Assembly: GCA_045864775.1 (NCBI GenBank)
Contig: BTVR01000001.1
Span: 806,001-870,000, forward strand
Length of the DNA: 64,000 bases
Origin: Macondimonas sp045864775
GTDB lineage: Bacteria > Pseudomonadota > Gammaproteobacteria > UBA5335
Direction: 5' to 3'
Shown here: positions 44,597 to 52,372 of the stretch, piece after piece
Position numbering within the stretch: the stretch's first letter is position 1
Layout: the number at the start of each line of letters is the position of its first letter
Position numbers and translations under genes: made by a program
The notes under the pieces: model-generated
What the model saw: only the letters and a program-made list of their open reading frames with translations
The model's database searches: none
What the model was told of the DNA's origin: nothing

Positions 44597-45622
44597 ATGA
44601 CATCCTCCCCCGCGGTGCCGTTTCGGAGTCGATTGACCCGGCGGCTTCAGCCAATTGCCCTGCTGGGCGCCCTGGGTGCCGGATTTGCATCGACGGCCAT
44701 GGCTGAATATCGAAGCTATCCGCTGCCGGCGCCGCGCGACGCGGTGGTCGGACAACTGCTCCAGTATTCCGCGCAGCAGGAAGACACCCTGCTCGACATC
44801 GCGCGCCGCTTCAGCCTCGGTCATGACGAAATCATTCAGGCCAACCCTCAGGTCGACAAGTGGCTGCCGGGGAAAGGCACGCCGGTGCTGCTGCCAGCGC
44901 AATTCATCCTGCCGCGCGGCCCGCGCCAGGGCATCATCCTGAATGCGCCGGAAATGCGGCTGTACTACTTCCCGCCCGCGGGCAAAGGGCTCGGACAGCA
45001 GGTCATCACCTATCCTGTCAGCATCGGCCGCATGGATTGGAACACACCGATCGGCATGACGCGGGTCGTCCGCAAGGACAAGGATCCCGCCTGGTATCCC
45101 CCCGCTTCCATCAAGAAGGAGCATGCCGAGCGCGGCGACATCCTGCCCGACATCGTCCCGGCAGGCCCCGACAATCCGCTTGGCCAACATGCGATGCGAC
45201 TCGGGTTCAGCGGTTATCTGATCCACGGCACCAACAATCCATGGGGCATCGGCATGCGTGTCACGCACGGCTGCGTGCGCATGTATCCGGAAGACGTCTC
45301 CCAACTGTTCGGTTGGGTCGACGTCGGCACGCCGGTCGAGATCCTCAACGATCCCATCAAGGTGGGTTGGCAGGGTGATGCGCTTTTCCTGGAGGTCCAC
45401 GAGCCCCTGGAGGAGAACAACGCGAGTCCGGATCGCCTTTATGAGATTGCCATGCAAGCCGTGTTGGCGGCGGTTGCCGACCGTCCTGCCCGCATCAGTT
45501 GGGGACGAGTCCGGGAAATGGTGACCCAGCAGGACGGTGTGCCACGCATGATCTCGATCGCCACCGTGCCGCCCCTGAGCGCGCAGACCCAGACCCCACC
45601 AGACAGCACACGCCCAAACTGA
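44597..45622 (+). CDS. LysM-type L,D-transpeptidase (ErfK/YbiS family)
   Basis: A 341-residue exported enzyme forming 3-3 peptidoglycan cross-links or attaching proteins to peptidoglycan. Signal peptide: ALLGALGAGFASTAMAEYRS. A LysM-like segment (EDTLLDIARRFSLGHDEIIQ and ANPQVDKWLPGKGTPVLLP, ~55-100) precedes the YkuD domain (~105-245) with the active site RVTHGCVRMYPED, Cys being the nucleophile, and IHGTNNPWGIG. The C-terminal tail is longer than in YbiS. No strong ribosome binding site is seen before the chosen ATG; an in-frame start at 44501 would precede the signal peptide with unrelated residues. Confidence 0.92.
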   Translation: MTSSPAVPFRSRLTRRLQPIALLGALGAGFASTAMAEYRSYPLPAPRDAVVGQLLQYSAQQEDTLLDIARRFSLGHDEIIQANPQVDKWLPGKGTPVLLPAQFILPRGPRQGIILNAPEMRLYYFPPAGKGLGQQVITYPVSIGRMDWNTPIGMTRVVRKDKDPAWYPPASIKKEHAERGDILPDIVPAGPDNPLGQHAMRLGFSGYLIHGTNNPWGIGMRVTHGCVRMYPEDVSQLFGWVDVGTPVEILNDPIKVGWQGDALFLEVHEPLEENNASPDRLYEIAMQAVLAAVADRPARISWGRVREMVTQQDGVPRMISIATVPPLSAQTQTPPDSTRPN

Positions 45623-45763
45623 GCCAGCGGGCGTTGCGAGATACGCATGATTCTGCCCTCGTCTCTCACTGCTGGACGCAGCTGTTGACGGACAGCGAAG
45701 GCATCGTGGACGAAGCGAGCATACCCCGGGCCGACCGCCAGTCAGTCCGGGGGTGCCTCTAAA

Positions 45764-46990
45764 TCAGGCCGACTCAGCCAAGCAGGGTACGCGGGACGAA
45801 GACCGCGCGACAAGCGCCTGAATACCGCTTTTGGCATTGGCCTGATCCGCCAGCTCTCGCTCGGCGGGCGTCGCGTACCGCTCGTCCCACTCGATCAACT
45901 GCGGCGTGGACAGCTTGTACCACAGCGGGGGGACGAGGCCCGCCAGAAAGGTCACCAGATAACCGAACCGCAGCCGCGGCGAGCCCGCGATATTCCGCAG
46001 ATTCCAGAACTCCACGGAACCGTCCAGATGATGATGGGTGTGTCGCGACCCGCCCGCCAGCAGCCAGAAATCGAGACGGTTGGCGCAGTCCCACGCGTGG
46101 TGCGGCTTGACTTCCGAACCGGGCACCCGCGTGATTCCGTAATGCTGCCCGTACGTCGCCAGCTTATAGGCAAAATGGGTCCATAACGCCGCCAGCGAAA
46201 AGAAAAGCAAGCCCATGAGCCCGGCTGCCCAGGCGACTGCCAGAAAGAGGATTGCCTCCGCGGCCCAACCGTGGAGCAGCCGATTCTTCCAAGAGAATTT
46301 GCTCAGCCCCAATCGCCGCATGCGATCCGTCTCGATGTCCCACGCCATGCGGTAGTCCCGCGGCATGGTGCGCAGGAAGTATGCATAGAGCGATTCTCCG
46401 CGCAGCGCAGTGCTGGAATCGTCGTCGGTTGCCACCGTGATGTGATGTCCCGGCCCGTGTTCGATGGCGTAATAGGTAAATGCCGCCGGGATGCCCGCCA
46501 CGCGGGCAATGAACGTGGCGATGGGCTCGCGCGTGCGATGACTCAACTCGTGACCCAGCCCGATGGCGCCGGCGCCCCCGACGGTCCCCACCATGAGCGT
46601 GTAGAAGATCAGGCTACCCATTCCCTCGCCGGCATGGGCCAGCTTCATGTCGGTATGGGTCAGGGCGTAGACGACCTCGGAAAGGCCAAACAAGTCACGG
46701 CCGCCGAAGTGAAACGCCAAGACCCATATGAAGGCCAGATATAACAACAGCGTAACCAGAATATATGAGTACATCATGGCCACGAACACGACCGGTCGCC
46801 GGTAGTCGTGGCTGTACTCGGTCTCCCCAAGGGAAAATTCCAGAACAATCAAGCCGGCGATCACCCACAGCAGATACCATCCGGGTGTCGCGCCGTGGAC
46901 CAGCGAGTAAAGTGAGAAACAAACCAGAAACAACGGGAAGAAAAACTTTACATAATGAAAAGGAGATGAAAGCCGCGCCCATGCTGTCAT
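45764..46990 (-). CDS. AlkB-family alkane/xylene-type non-haem diiron monooxygenase
   Basis: A 408-residue membrane hydroxylase. Several hydrophobic spans alternate with histidine boxes: HELSHRTRE (~148), EHGPGHHITVATDDDS (~180), GQHYGITR (~290) and SRHTHHHLDGS (~324). These parallel the AlkB boxes (HELGHK, EHxxGHH, NYxEHYG, LQRHSDHH) but differ: Gln replaces Glu in the third and RHTHHHLD replaces RHSDHH. PPLWYKL near the end is typical. The likely reaction is terminal hydroxylation of an alkane or alkyl chain, but the changed boxes make substrate uncertain. GGAGG precedes the ATG at 46990. No rubredoxin gene is adjacent. Confidence 0.85.
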   Translation of the reverse strand: MTAWARLSSPFHYVKFFFPLFLVCFSLYSLVHGATPGWYLLWVIAGLIVLEFSLGETEYSHDYRRPVVFVAMMYSYILVTLLLYLAFIWVLAFHFGGRDLFGLSEVVYALTHTDMKLAHAGEGMGSLIFYTLMVGTVGGAGAIGLGHELSHRTREPIATFIARVAGIPAAFTYYAIEHGPGHHITVATDDDSSTALRGESLYAYFLRTMPRDYRMAWDIETDRMRRLGLSKFSWKNRLLHGWAAEAILFLAVAWAAGLMGLLFFSLAALWTHFAYKLATYGQHYGITRVPGSEVKPHHAWDCANRLDFWLLAGGSRHTHHHLDGSVEFWNLRNIAGSPRLRFGYLVTFLAGLVPPLWYKLSTPQLIEWDERYATPAERELADQANAKSGIQALVARSSSRVPCLAESA

Positions 46991-47307
46991 CGCAAAATCC
47001 TCCGCCTGCGTGCCATCTGAAACAGTAACCCCCCGAATTGGCCTTTCTCGTGAAATCTTTATCATTTTGTCGTTGGAGCTTAGTGGATCGCTGAGCAACG
47101 ATCAACTGTCCATAAACGATGGCAGATCTTGTCGCCCACGAATCAATGAAAATACTTTGATCCATGGAGACGTAAAAAAACGTCACCAAAAACGTCACCA
47201 TTTGACGACAATTTGCGATCAAGAATTAAGACCGATCAACGACGCCCATGGCCTAGGTACGGGGCCCACGACTTGAATCGCAGCCATTTAATCGGTACTC
47301 TAATGAT
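46991..47307. promoter_or_regulatory. Divergent promoter region between alkB-like and marR genes
   Basis: This 317-bp, AT-richer stretch must carry promoters for both divergent genes. It contains repeated elements around 47169-47207. The decamer AACGTCACCA occurs twice (47179-47188, 47191-47200). CGTCA (47193-47197) is inverted by TGACG (47203-47207) across 5 bp, and GACGT (47169-47173) by ACGTC (47180-47184). Such clustering suggests an operator, possibly for the MarR-type regulator next to it. No coding frame of note was seen. Confidence 0.6.
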
Positions 47308-47784
47308 ATGGCCACTAATAATAAGCATGCTCGCATTGGCATGTGCATCGCCGAAACGGCGCGCCGCTGGCGCCAATTGCTGGACGATCGGCTGCGCGAC
47401 ACGGGACTCAGTCAGGCCCGGTGGCTGGCGCTGCTCCACCTGCATCGGCTCGGCGACGGGGTTTCGCAGATCGCGCTGGCCCAGTCGATCGGCATCGAAG
47501 GCGCAAGCCTGGTTCGGGTTCTCGATGATCTTGAAGCGCGCGGACTGGTGGAGCGCCACGTCGATCCGCATGACCGGCGCGCCAAACGCCTCGTGCTCAC
47601 CCCCGAAGGCGCGCAAGCGATGCAGCAGGTCGACACCATCGCCGATGAACTCCGCGACGAGTTGCTCGATGGCTTGGACGACGCGGCCCGCGCTCATCTG
47701 CTGTTGGCCGTGGACCGCATTTTGCACAACGCGGCGCATGCCGCCGCCCGACAACGCCCTCCCACGCGAGATCGTGCGCCATGA
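47308..47784 (+). CDS. MarR-family transcriptional regulator
   Basis: A 158-residue winged-helix regulator. After a dimerisation helix (TARRWRQLLDDRLRDTGLSQARWLALLHLHRL), the recognition region SQIALAQSIGIEGASLVRVLDDLEARGLVER and the wing VDPHDRRAKRLVLTPEGAQAM are plain MarR/SlyA features. It leads an operon with an EmrA/EmrB-type pump, whose first start codon overlaps its stop (47781-47784), and is divergent from the AlkB-like gene, so it may control both. No clear ribosome binding site precedes the ATG; 47341 is an alternative start. Confidence 0.92.
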   Translation: MATNNKHARIGMCIAETARRWRQLLDDRLRDTGLSQARWLALLHLHRLGDGVSQIALAQSIGIEGASLVRVLDDLEARGLVERHVDPHDRRAKRLVLTPEGAQAMQQVDTIADELRDELLDGLDDAARAHLLLAVDRILHNAAHAAARQRPPTRDRAP

Positions 47785-48875
47785 TGAACCCGCTTGCTTC
47801 CCCGCTCGGACGCCGCTTCACGCGCTTTGCGATCATCGCGCTGGTCCTTTGCCTGTTGATCGCGGTGGCCTATTGGCTGCACCGGCAGTTCACGGTGGTG
47901 CAGTCCAATGACGCCCGCATCGCCGCCGACATGATCACCGTGAGCAGCGAACTGCCGGGCCGCATCACCCAGTTCAACCTCACGCCCGGCCAGCGGGTCG
48001 CCGCTGGGGATCTGCTCGTCCAGTTCGACGACAGCGAGGGCAAGGCTGCCGTAGCCGAGAGCCGCGCCGCGCTGAACCAGCTCGAGGCCAATCGCGCAAC
48101 ATTGGCCGCCCGCATCGATCAGCAGCGCAACGCCTTTCAAGCCGATGCGGAGGCTGCGCAATCCAGACTCGAAAGCGCCGGCGCGAGCCTCGCCGCTACT
48201 CGAGCGCGAGAGGAACTGGCCCGGCACAACGCCGAGCGCGCCGATGCGCTCGTCACCGATCACGTCATCAGCGTGCAGAGCTGGGACCAGAGCAAACACG
48301 AGCGCATGGCCGCAGAGCAGGCCGCCCGGGAGGCCGCAGCGCAACTGAAGGTGGCGCAGGCAGGCGTGGCGCAGGCCCGGGCCAACGCACAGAACATCGA
48401 CGTGCTGGAGCGACAGCTCACCGAAGTCGATGCCGCCATTGAACAGGCGCGGGCCACCCTCGCTCAACGGGAAATCCGGCTGGCCAAACTGTCCTTGCGC
48501 AGTACCGTGGACGGTGTCGTCGACGAAATCTTCACCCACGCCGGCGAATACGCGGTGCCGGGACGACGCCTGCTGCTGATGCATGACCCGGCCACCATCC
48601 GGGTCGAAGCCAACGTCAAGGAAACCGACATCGAAGACGTGAAGCTCGGGTCGCGCGTGACCATCCGGGTCGACGCCTATTCCGATCTGAATGTCACCGG
48701 ACGCGTCAGCGATCTGGGGCAAGCGGCCACCAGCCAGTTCGCCTTGATCCCCAACCCCAACCCCAGCGGAAACTTCACGAAGATCACCCAGCGTCTGCCG
48801 ATTCGCATCGCGCTCGACCAGCCATCCGCGGACTTGCGGCCGGGCATGATGGTGGAAGTGGCCATTGAACACTGA
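47781..48875 (+). CDS. HlyD/EmrA-family membrane fusion protein
   Basis: A 364-residue periplasmic adaptor for a drug-efflux pump. One N-terminal span (FAIIALVLCLLIAVAYWL), then the first half of a biotinyl-lipoyl domain (SSELPGRITQFNLTPGQRVAAGDLLVQFD), a long coiled-coil hairpin (~90-220, Ala/Glu/Gln-rich), the second lipoyl half (LSLRSTVDGVVDEIFTHAGEYA) and a beta-barrel domain ending RPGMMVEVAIEH. It overlaps marR by four bases and the transporter gene by 11. An outer-membrane channel gene is not in the window. Confidence 0.93.
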   Translation: MMNPLASPLGRRFTRFAIIALVLCLLIAVAYWLHRQFTVVQSNDARIAADMITVSSELPGRITQFNLTPGQRVAAGDLLVQFDDSEGKAAVAESRAALNQLEANRATLAARIDQQRNAFQADAEAAQSRLESAGASLAATRAREELARHNAERADALVTDHVISVQSWDQSKHERMAAEQAAREAAAQLKVAQAGVAQARANAQNIDVLERQLTEVDAAIEQARATLAQREIRLAKLSLRSTVDGVVDEIFTHAGEYAVPGRRLLLMHDPATIRVEANVKETDIEDVKLGSRVTIRVDAYSDLNVTGRVSDLGQAATSQFALIPNPNPSGNFTKITQRLPIRIALDQPSADLRPGMMVEVAIEH

Positions 48876-50451
48876 GGCCTCCGATCTGGAGCGCCTGAGT
48901 GCCCGTTACGGCGCGGCCTACCGCTGGCTGGCGACGCTGACGGTGATGACGGGAACGATTTCGACGGTGCTGTCCTCGACCATCGTCAACGTGGCCATCC
49001 CGGACATCATGGGCGCCTTCGGCATCAGCGCGACACAGGCCCAATGGATGTCGACCGGATTTCTCGCCGCCATGACGTCGACCATGCTGGCCAACGCCTG
49101 GATGGTCGGCCGTTTCGGGCAGCGCGGCGCCTTTCTGCTCGCCATCGGGGTCTTCACCGCCGGCTCCATCCTCGGCGGCATCAGCCCCAACGAACAGACG
49201 CTCATTTTTGCGCGCATCCTTCAGGGCGGCGCTGCCGGCCTGACCCAGCCGCTGGCCATGCTGGTGATCTTCAGCGTCTTTCCACCCGAAAAACGCGGTC
49301 AGGCCATGGGAATCTATGGCATCGGCGTGGTGCTGGCCCCTGCGCTCGGGCCCACCATCGGCGGACTGCTGGTGGACAACCTCAGTTGGCGCTACGTGTT
49401 CTTCATGACCCTGCCCTTCTGTCTCATCGGCATGGGGCTCGCTACCCTCCTGCTGCCCGGTGTCGATGCCCGCGCCGCGCAGCCCCGGCTGGATACGGTG
49501 GGGTTATTCCTGATCGTTGCCACGCTGTTCCCGCTTCTCACCGCGCTGGCGAATGGGCAACGCTGGGGCTGGAATGAGATTCCGACCGGTCTGACGCTGC
49601 TGTTCTCGACCGCTTGCCTGCTCGGCCTCATCGCTTGGGAACGCCGACATCCGCATCCCCTCCTGGATTTCAACCTGTTCCGCAATACGCGCTTCTCGGC
49701 GGCCGCGGCCGTGACGGTCATCTATGGCGCCGGGCTGTTCGGGTCCACCTACCTCATTCCGGTCTTCGTCCAGACCATCCAGGGATACACGCCCACCCGT
49801 TCCGGCCTGCTGCTGATGCCCGCTGGGCTCGTACTGGCGGTGATTTTCCCCGTCGCCGGCCAGCTTTCCGATCGCCTGCAACCGCACCACCCGGTGATTG
49901 TCGGCCTGGGCGTCTTCGCGCTGTCTTTCTGGCTTCTGCACGACGTCGATACCAATACGCCGTTTGCCTTCCTGGCCTTCGCCATCGCGCTTGGCCGCGT
50001 CGGACTGGGGTTGGTGATGCCCGCGCTGACCGCCGGCGCCCTGCGCGCGGTGCCGCCGGCAAAGATCGCCCAGGGCTCCGGGACGGTGAACTTCCTGCGC
50101 CAGTTGGGCGGCGCCTTGGGGGTCAATCTACTGACCGTGTTCATGGAACGGCGCACGGCGTTCATGGTCGACGCCATGACCGCAACGCAGGTGGCCGGCA
50201 ATGCCGCCACCCAAGCCTTGACGGATCGGCTGAGCGAATTGTCACAAGCGGGCGGCGCGCCAGGGGATCTTGCCCAAGGCTACGCCGCCGACTTTCTCGG
50301 CCGTGTCATCTACGCGCAGGCCAATACTTGGGCGTATCGCGAAGGCTTTATACTCGTGGCACTGGTGTTCCTCGTCGCCATCGCGCCAGCCTGGTTGATG
50401 GGACGTTCCCGGGAGGTGTCTCATGTATCGCCGGATCCTGCTCGCGTATAA
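48865..50451 (+). CDS. DHA2-family multidrug MFS transporter (EmrB-like)
   Basis: About 528 residues with a TTG start at 48865 that overlaps the adaptor gene, the likely coupled start. Fourteen hydrophobic spans are suggested, with the first (LATLTVMTGTISTVLSSTIV) followed by the DHA2 motif VNVAIPDIMGAFG-like, the motif-A loop GRFGQRGAFL, and motif C GIGVVLAPALGPTIGG. The long C-terminal part has ARLMGRSREV-like basic residues. It forms a proton-driven pump with the EmrA-like protein. Drug substrate unknown. The last 29 bp overlap the usp gene. Confidence 0.92.
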   Translation: MNTEASDLERLSARYGAAYRWLATLTVMTGTISTVLSSTIVNVAIPDIMGAFGISATQAQWMSTGFLAAMTSTMLANAWMVGRFGQRGAFLLAIGVFTAGSILGGISPNEQTLIFARILQGGAAGLTQPLAMLVIFSVFPPEKRGQAMGIYGIGVVLAPALGPTIGGLLVDNLSWRYVFFMTLPFCLIGMGLATLLLPGVDARAAQPRLDTVGLFLIVATLFPLLTALANGQRWGWNEIPTGLTLLFSTACLLGLIAWERRHPHPLLDFNLFRNTRFSAAAAVTVIYGAGLFGSTYLIPVFVQTIQGYTPTRSGLLLMPAGLVLAVIFPVAGQLSDRLQPHHPVIVGLGVFALSFWLLHDVDTNTPFAFLAFAIALGRVGLGLVMPALTAGALRAVPPAKIAQGSGTVNFLRQLGGALGVNLLTVFMERRTAFMVDAMTATQVAGNAATQALTDRLSELSQAGGAPGDLAQGYAADFLGRVIYAQANTWAYREGFILVALVFLVAIAPAWLMGRSREVSHVSPDPARV

Positions 50452-50878
50452 CGGCTCCCCGGAGGGCCGGGCCGTATTGCACCAGGGCGCCGAGTTGGCC
50501 CGCGTCTGCGGGGCGGAAGTGTGCCTGCTGGCCGTGGTCGGTATTCCTGCGGGCCTCGCCATGGCCGAAACCATCGTCACGCCGGAAATGACCGATGCGC
50601 TGGAGGCCCCGGCGCGCCAGACCCTGGAAGACGGCGCGCGGGACATGGTGGCCATGGGGCTCGCCGTGCAGACGCGCATCGAATTCGGCGAGCCGGTGGA
50701 GCGCATCGGCACCGTGGCCCGAGATTACAAGGCCGATCTCATCGTCGTCGGCCACCGCCATCGCGGCGCGCTGGCGCGGTGGTGGGGCGGGTCGGTCGGA
50801 AAAAGCCTGCTGGGGCAGATTCCCTGCGACCTCCTGGTGGCTCTGGATCGTCAGGACGAGAACCCGGCCGCCTCATGA
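50423..50878 (+). CDS. Universal stress protein, UspA family
   Basis: A 151-residue UspA-type domain. RRILLAYNGSPEGRAVLHQG opens the fold, with the nucleotide loop near the end VVGHRHRGALARWWGGSVGKSLLG, where G-x2-G-x9-G(S/T)-like spacing is kept, and PCDLLVAL as the last strand. Cytosolic, probably dimeric, ATP-binding by motif. It overlaps the transporter gene by 29 bp, so it is in the same operon; its role in that setting is unknown. Confidence 0.9.
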   Translation: MYRRILLAYNGSPEGRAVLHQGAELARVCGAEVCLLAVVGIPAGLAMAETIVTPEMTDALEAPARQTLEDGARDMVAMGLAVQTRIEFGEPVERIGTVARDYKADLIVVGHRHRGALARWWGGSVGKSLLGQIPCDLLVALDRQDENPAAS

Positions 50879-51345
50879 ACCGAACCCTCTCCGCTCAGAC
50901 CGCCGGCTGCATCTTTTGTCGCCTCGTGGCAGGCGAACTCCCGTCCAGCCGGGTGATGGAGGACGATGATTGCATCGCCATCATGGATGCGTTTCCATTG
51001 CGACCGGGTCATGTCCTGGTGATGCCTCGGATGCACGGCGAAACGCTGGCCGATCTGCCACCCGCCTTGCGAGCCCATTTGCTGGAGACCGCCCATCGCA
51101 TCGCCCAGGCGCTGCGACAGAGCCCGCTTGCACCGGACGGCATCCACTTTGCCGTCAATGAAGGGCGCGCGGCCCATCAGACCGTGCCGCATTGCCACAT
51201 GCACGTGTTGCCGCGCCGTCGAGGGGATCTGGGTCGCCTCCTGGGTCAGATCCTCGGCAAACCCGTCCAGTTGATGCGCGGACCCCGCGGGCAGGCGGCC
51301 CGCGACCGCCAGGCGCGCATCATCGCCGAGCATCTCGGGCCCTGA
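50875..51345 (+). CDS. HIT-family nucleotide hydrolase
   Basis: A 156-residue histidine-triad protein. An early CIFCRLVAGELPSSRVMEDD segment has the C-x-x-C-like zinc pair common in HIT proteins, and the triad is QTVPHCHMHVLPRRRGD (His-x-His-x-His). It hydrolyses or transfers nucleotidyl groups, for example AMP-lysine or Ap4A-type substrates. It starts at the ATG overlapping the usp stop (ATGA at 50875-50878), closing the marR-emrA-emrB-usp-hit operon. The longer frame upstream is a shadow. Confidence 0.93.
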   Translation: MNRTLSAQTAGCIFCRLVAGELPSSRVMEDDDCIAIMDAFPLRPGHVLVMPRMHGETLADLPPALRAHLLETAHRIAQALRQSPLAPDGIHFAVNEGRAAHQTVPHCHMHVLPRRRGDLGRLLGQILGKPVQLMRGPRGQAARDRQARIIAEHLGP

Positions 51346-51634
51346 CGCAGCGCGGTCCAGCCCGCGCCTGCCTGCGCATGGCATCGAAGCCTTCGCACCC
51401 GCCGCCCACGGCAGGTTCCGGCAACCGAAGCGCCGCGCGCGCCGACGACATCCAGCTGCACCGCCGAGCCGATCTTCTGTCGGCTGCGACGCCGGGTCCG
51501 CGCACCCCGTCAGGTCGGTCGGGTCGTGCCGACAGACCCGACCCGCCCTCACGAATACGCGTCCCCAGGGCCGCCTTTCTCGCCGCGAGTCGACGCGATG
51601 GACTTGACCTATTCACCGGAGCAGGCGCGGCCGG

Positions 51635-52042
51635 TCACATCTGCCCGACATGGGGCGTAAAGGTGACACGCACCGGCGTGAAGGTTTCGGACAAGTAATC
51701 ACCGACGAGGGGAATGGTCGCGAACTGGGCCCGGAGGGCGACGTTGGCCGGCGCGAGGGCGGCATTGGCGGCGTTCAGCGCCGCGCCCCGCGTGGCATCG
51801 ACAAGCTCCGGACTGCGATCGTTAACCGCGTTGTAGAGGGACGAAAACTGGACCGGTCCGACACGGTACCCACCAAGAACCGTGGTGTCGACGGTGTAAA
51901 GATCGAGATTCCCTGCCTTGAGGGAATATAGACCTTGGGCATGGACCGCAGAGAGGTCCTCATCGGCCAGGCTTTGCAATTCGGCCTGAGCGGCAAGCGG
52001 GGCCGTCAGCAACGAAGCCAAAGAAAAAAGGGCCTTTTTCAT
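51635..52042 (-). CDS. Small secreted protein, paralogue C
   Basis: A 135-residue exported protein. The signal peptide (MKKALFSLASLLTAPLAAQA) is followed by ELQSLADEDLSAVHAQGLYS, repeating the L-x-D-x-x-L-x-x-V-x-x-Q-G motif of the two proteins at 26.7-27.8 kb. Farther on, ATRGAALNAANAALAP, IPLVGDYLSETFTPVRV and the overall length agree with them, though less closely. No Cys and no catalytic motif. AAAGGAG sits 7 bp before the ATG at 52042. Function unknown; a surface or secreted structural role is possible. Confidence 0.7.
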   Translation of the reverse strand: MKKALFSLASLLTAPLAAQAELQSLADEDLSAVHAQGLYSLKAGNLDLYTVDTTVLGGYRVGPVQFSSLYNAVNDRSPELVDATRGAALNAANAALAPANVALRAQFATIPLVGDYLSETFTPVRVTFTPHVGQM

Positions 52043-52372
52043 GCGAAAACTCCTTTGTGAATCCGAAGGGGACACGAGCAGGATGGTAAAGAGCCCCTGT
52101 TGCACGATCGTGAAGGCTGATGGCGCATGGAAGCCGGAAACTGTGCCCGGAGCAGGTCAGCGCATCGGTGGCATTCGTCAGACGGCGAGCGAGCCCGGTT
52201 ACCGCGGCGGCAAGATTGCGCCGTGGTCGGGCCATGCGGGTTTTGGGGATGACCACGTGCCCGGTCCCGCACCGGGGGGAACCGGCTTCAGCCGGTCGAT
52301 CCCGATGGCGTGGAACCGAGATGGCCGGAGGCGGCGGCCGATTCTCCGCGACCGAACGTGGCGGCCGGCCGT
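52043..52372. other. Intergenic region with a REP-like palindrome
   Basis: About 330 bp between galE and the secreted-protein gene. No convincing gene: the frames here give low-complexity Arg/Gly-rich translations with no motif. It includes a REP-like palindrome (52281-52296) and other GC-rich inverted stretches. The promoter for the gene at 51635-52042 should lie near 52050-52120, but no clean -35/-10 pair is seen. Confidence 0.5.
52281..52296. repeat. REP-like palindrome
   Basis: ACCGGCTTCAGCCGGT forms a 6-bp stem with a TTCA loop. The core GGCTTCAGCC is the hallmark of REP elements in several gammaproteobacteria, notably Xanthomonadaceae. Only one copy is seen in the non-coding part of this window, so calling it a dispersed repeat is an inference. 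Confidence 0.35.

Noticed and set aside
51346..51634. Small coding genes between hit and paralogue C
   Set aside because: All frames give Arg/Pro/Ser-rich shadows with no start signal; nothing supports a gene.
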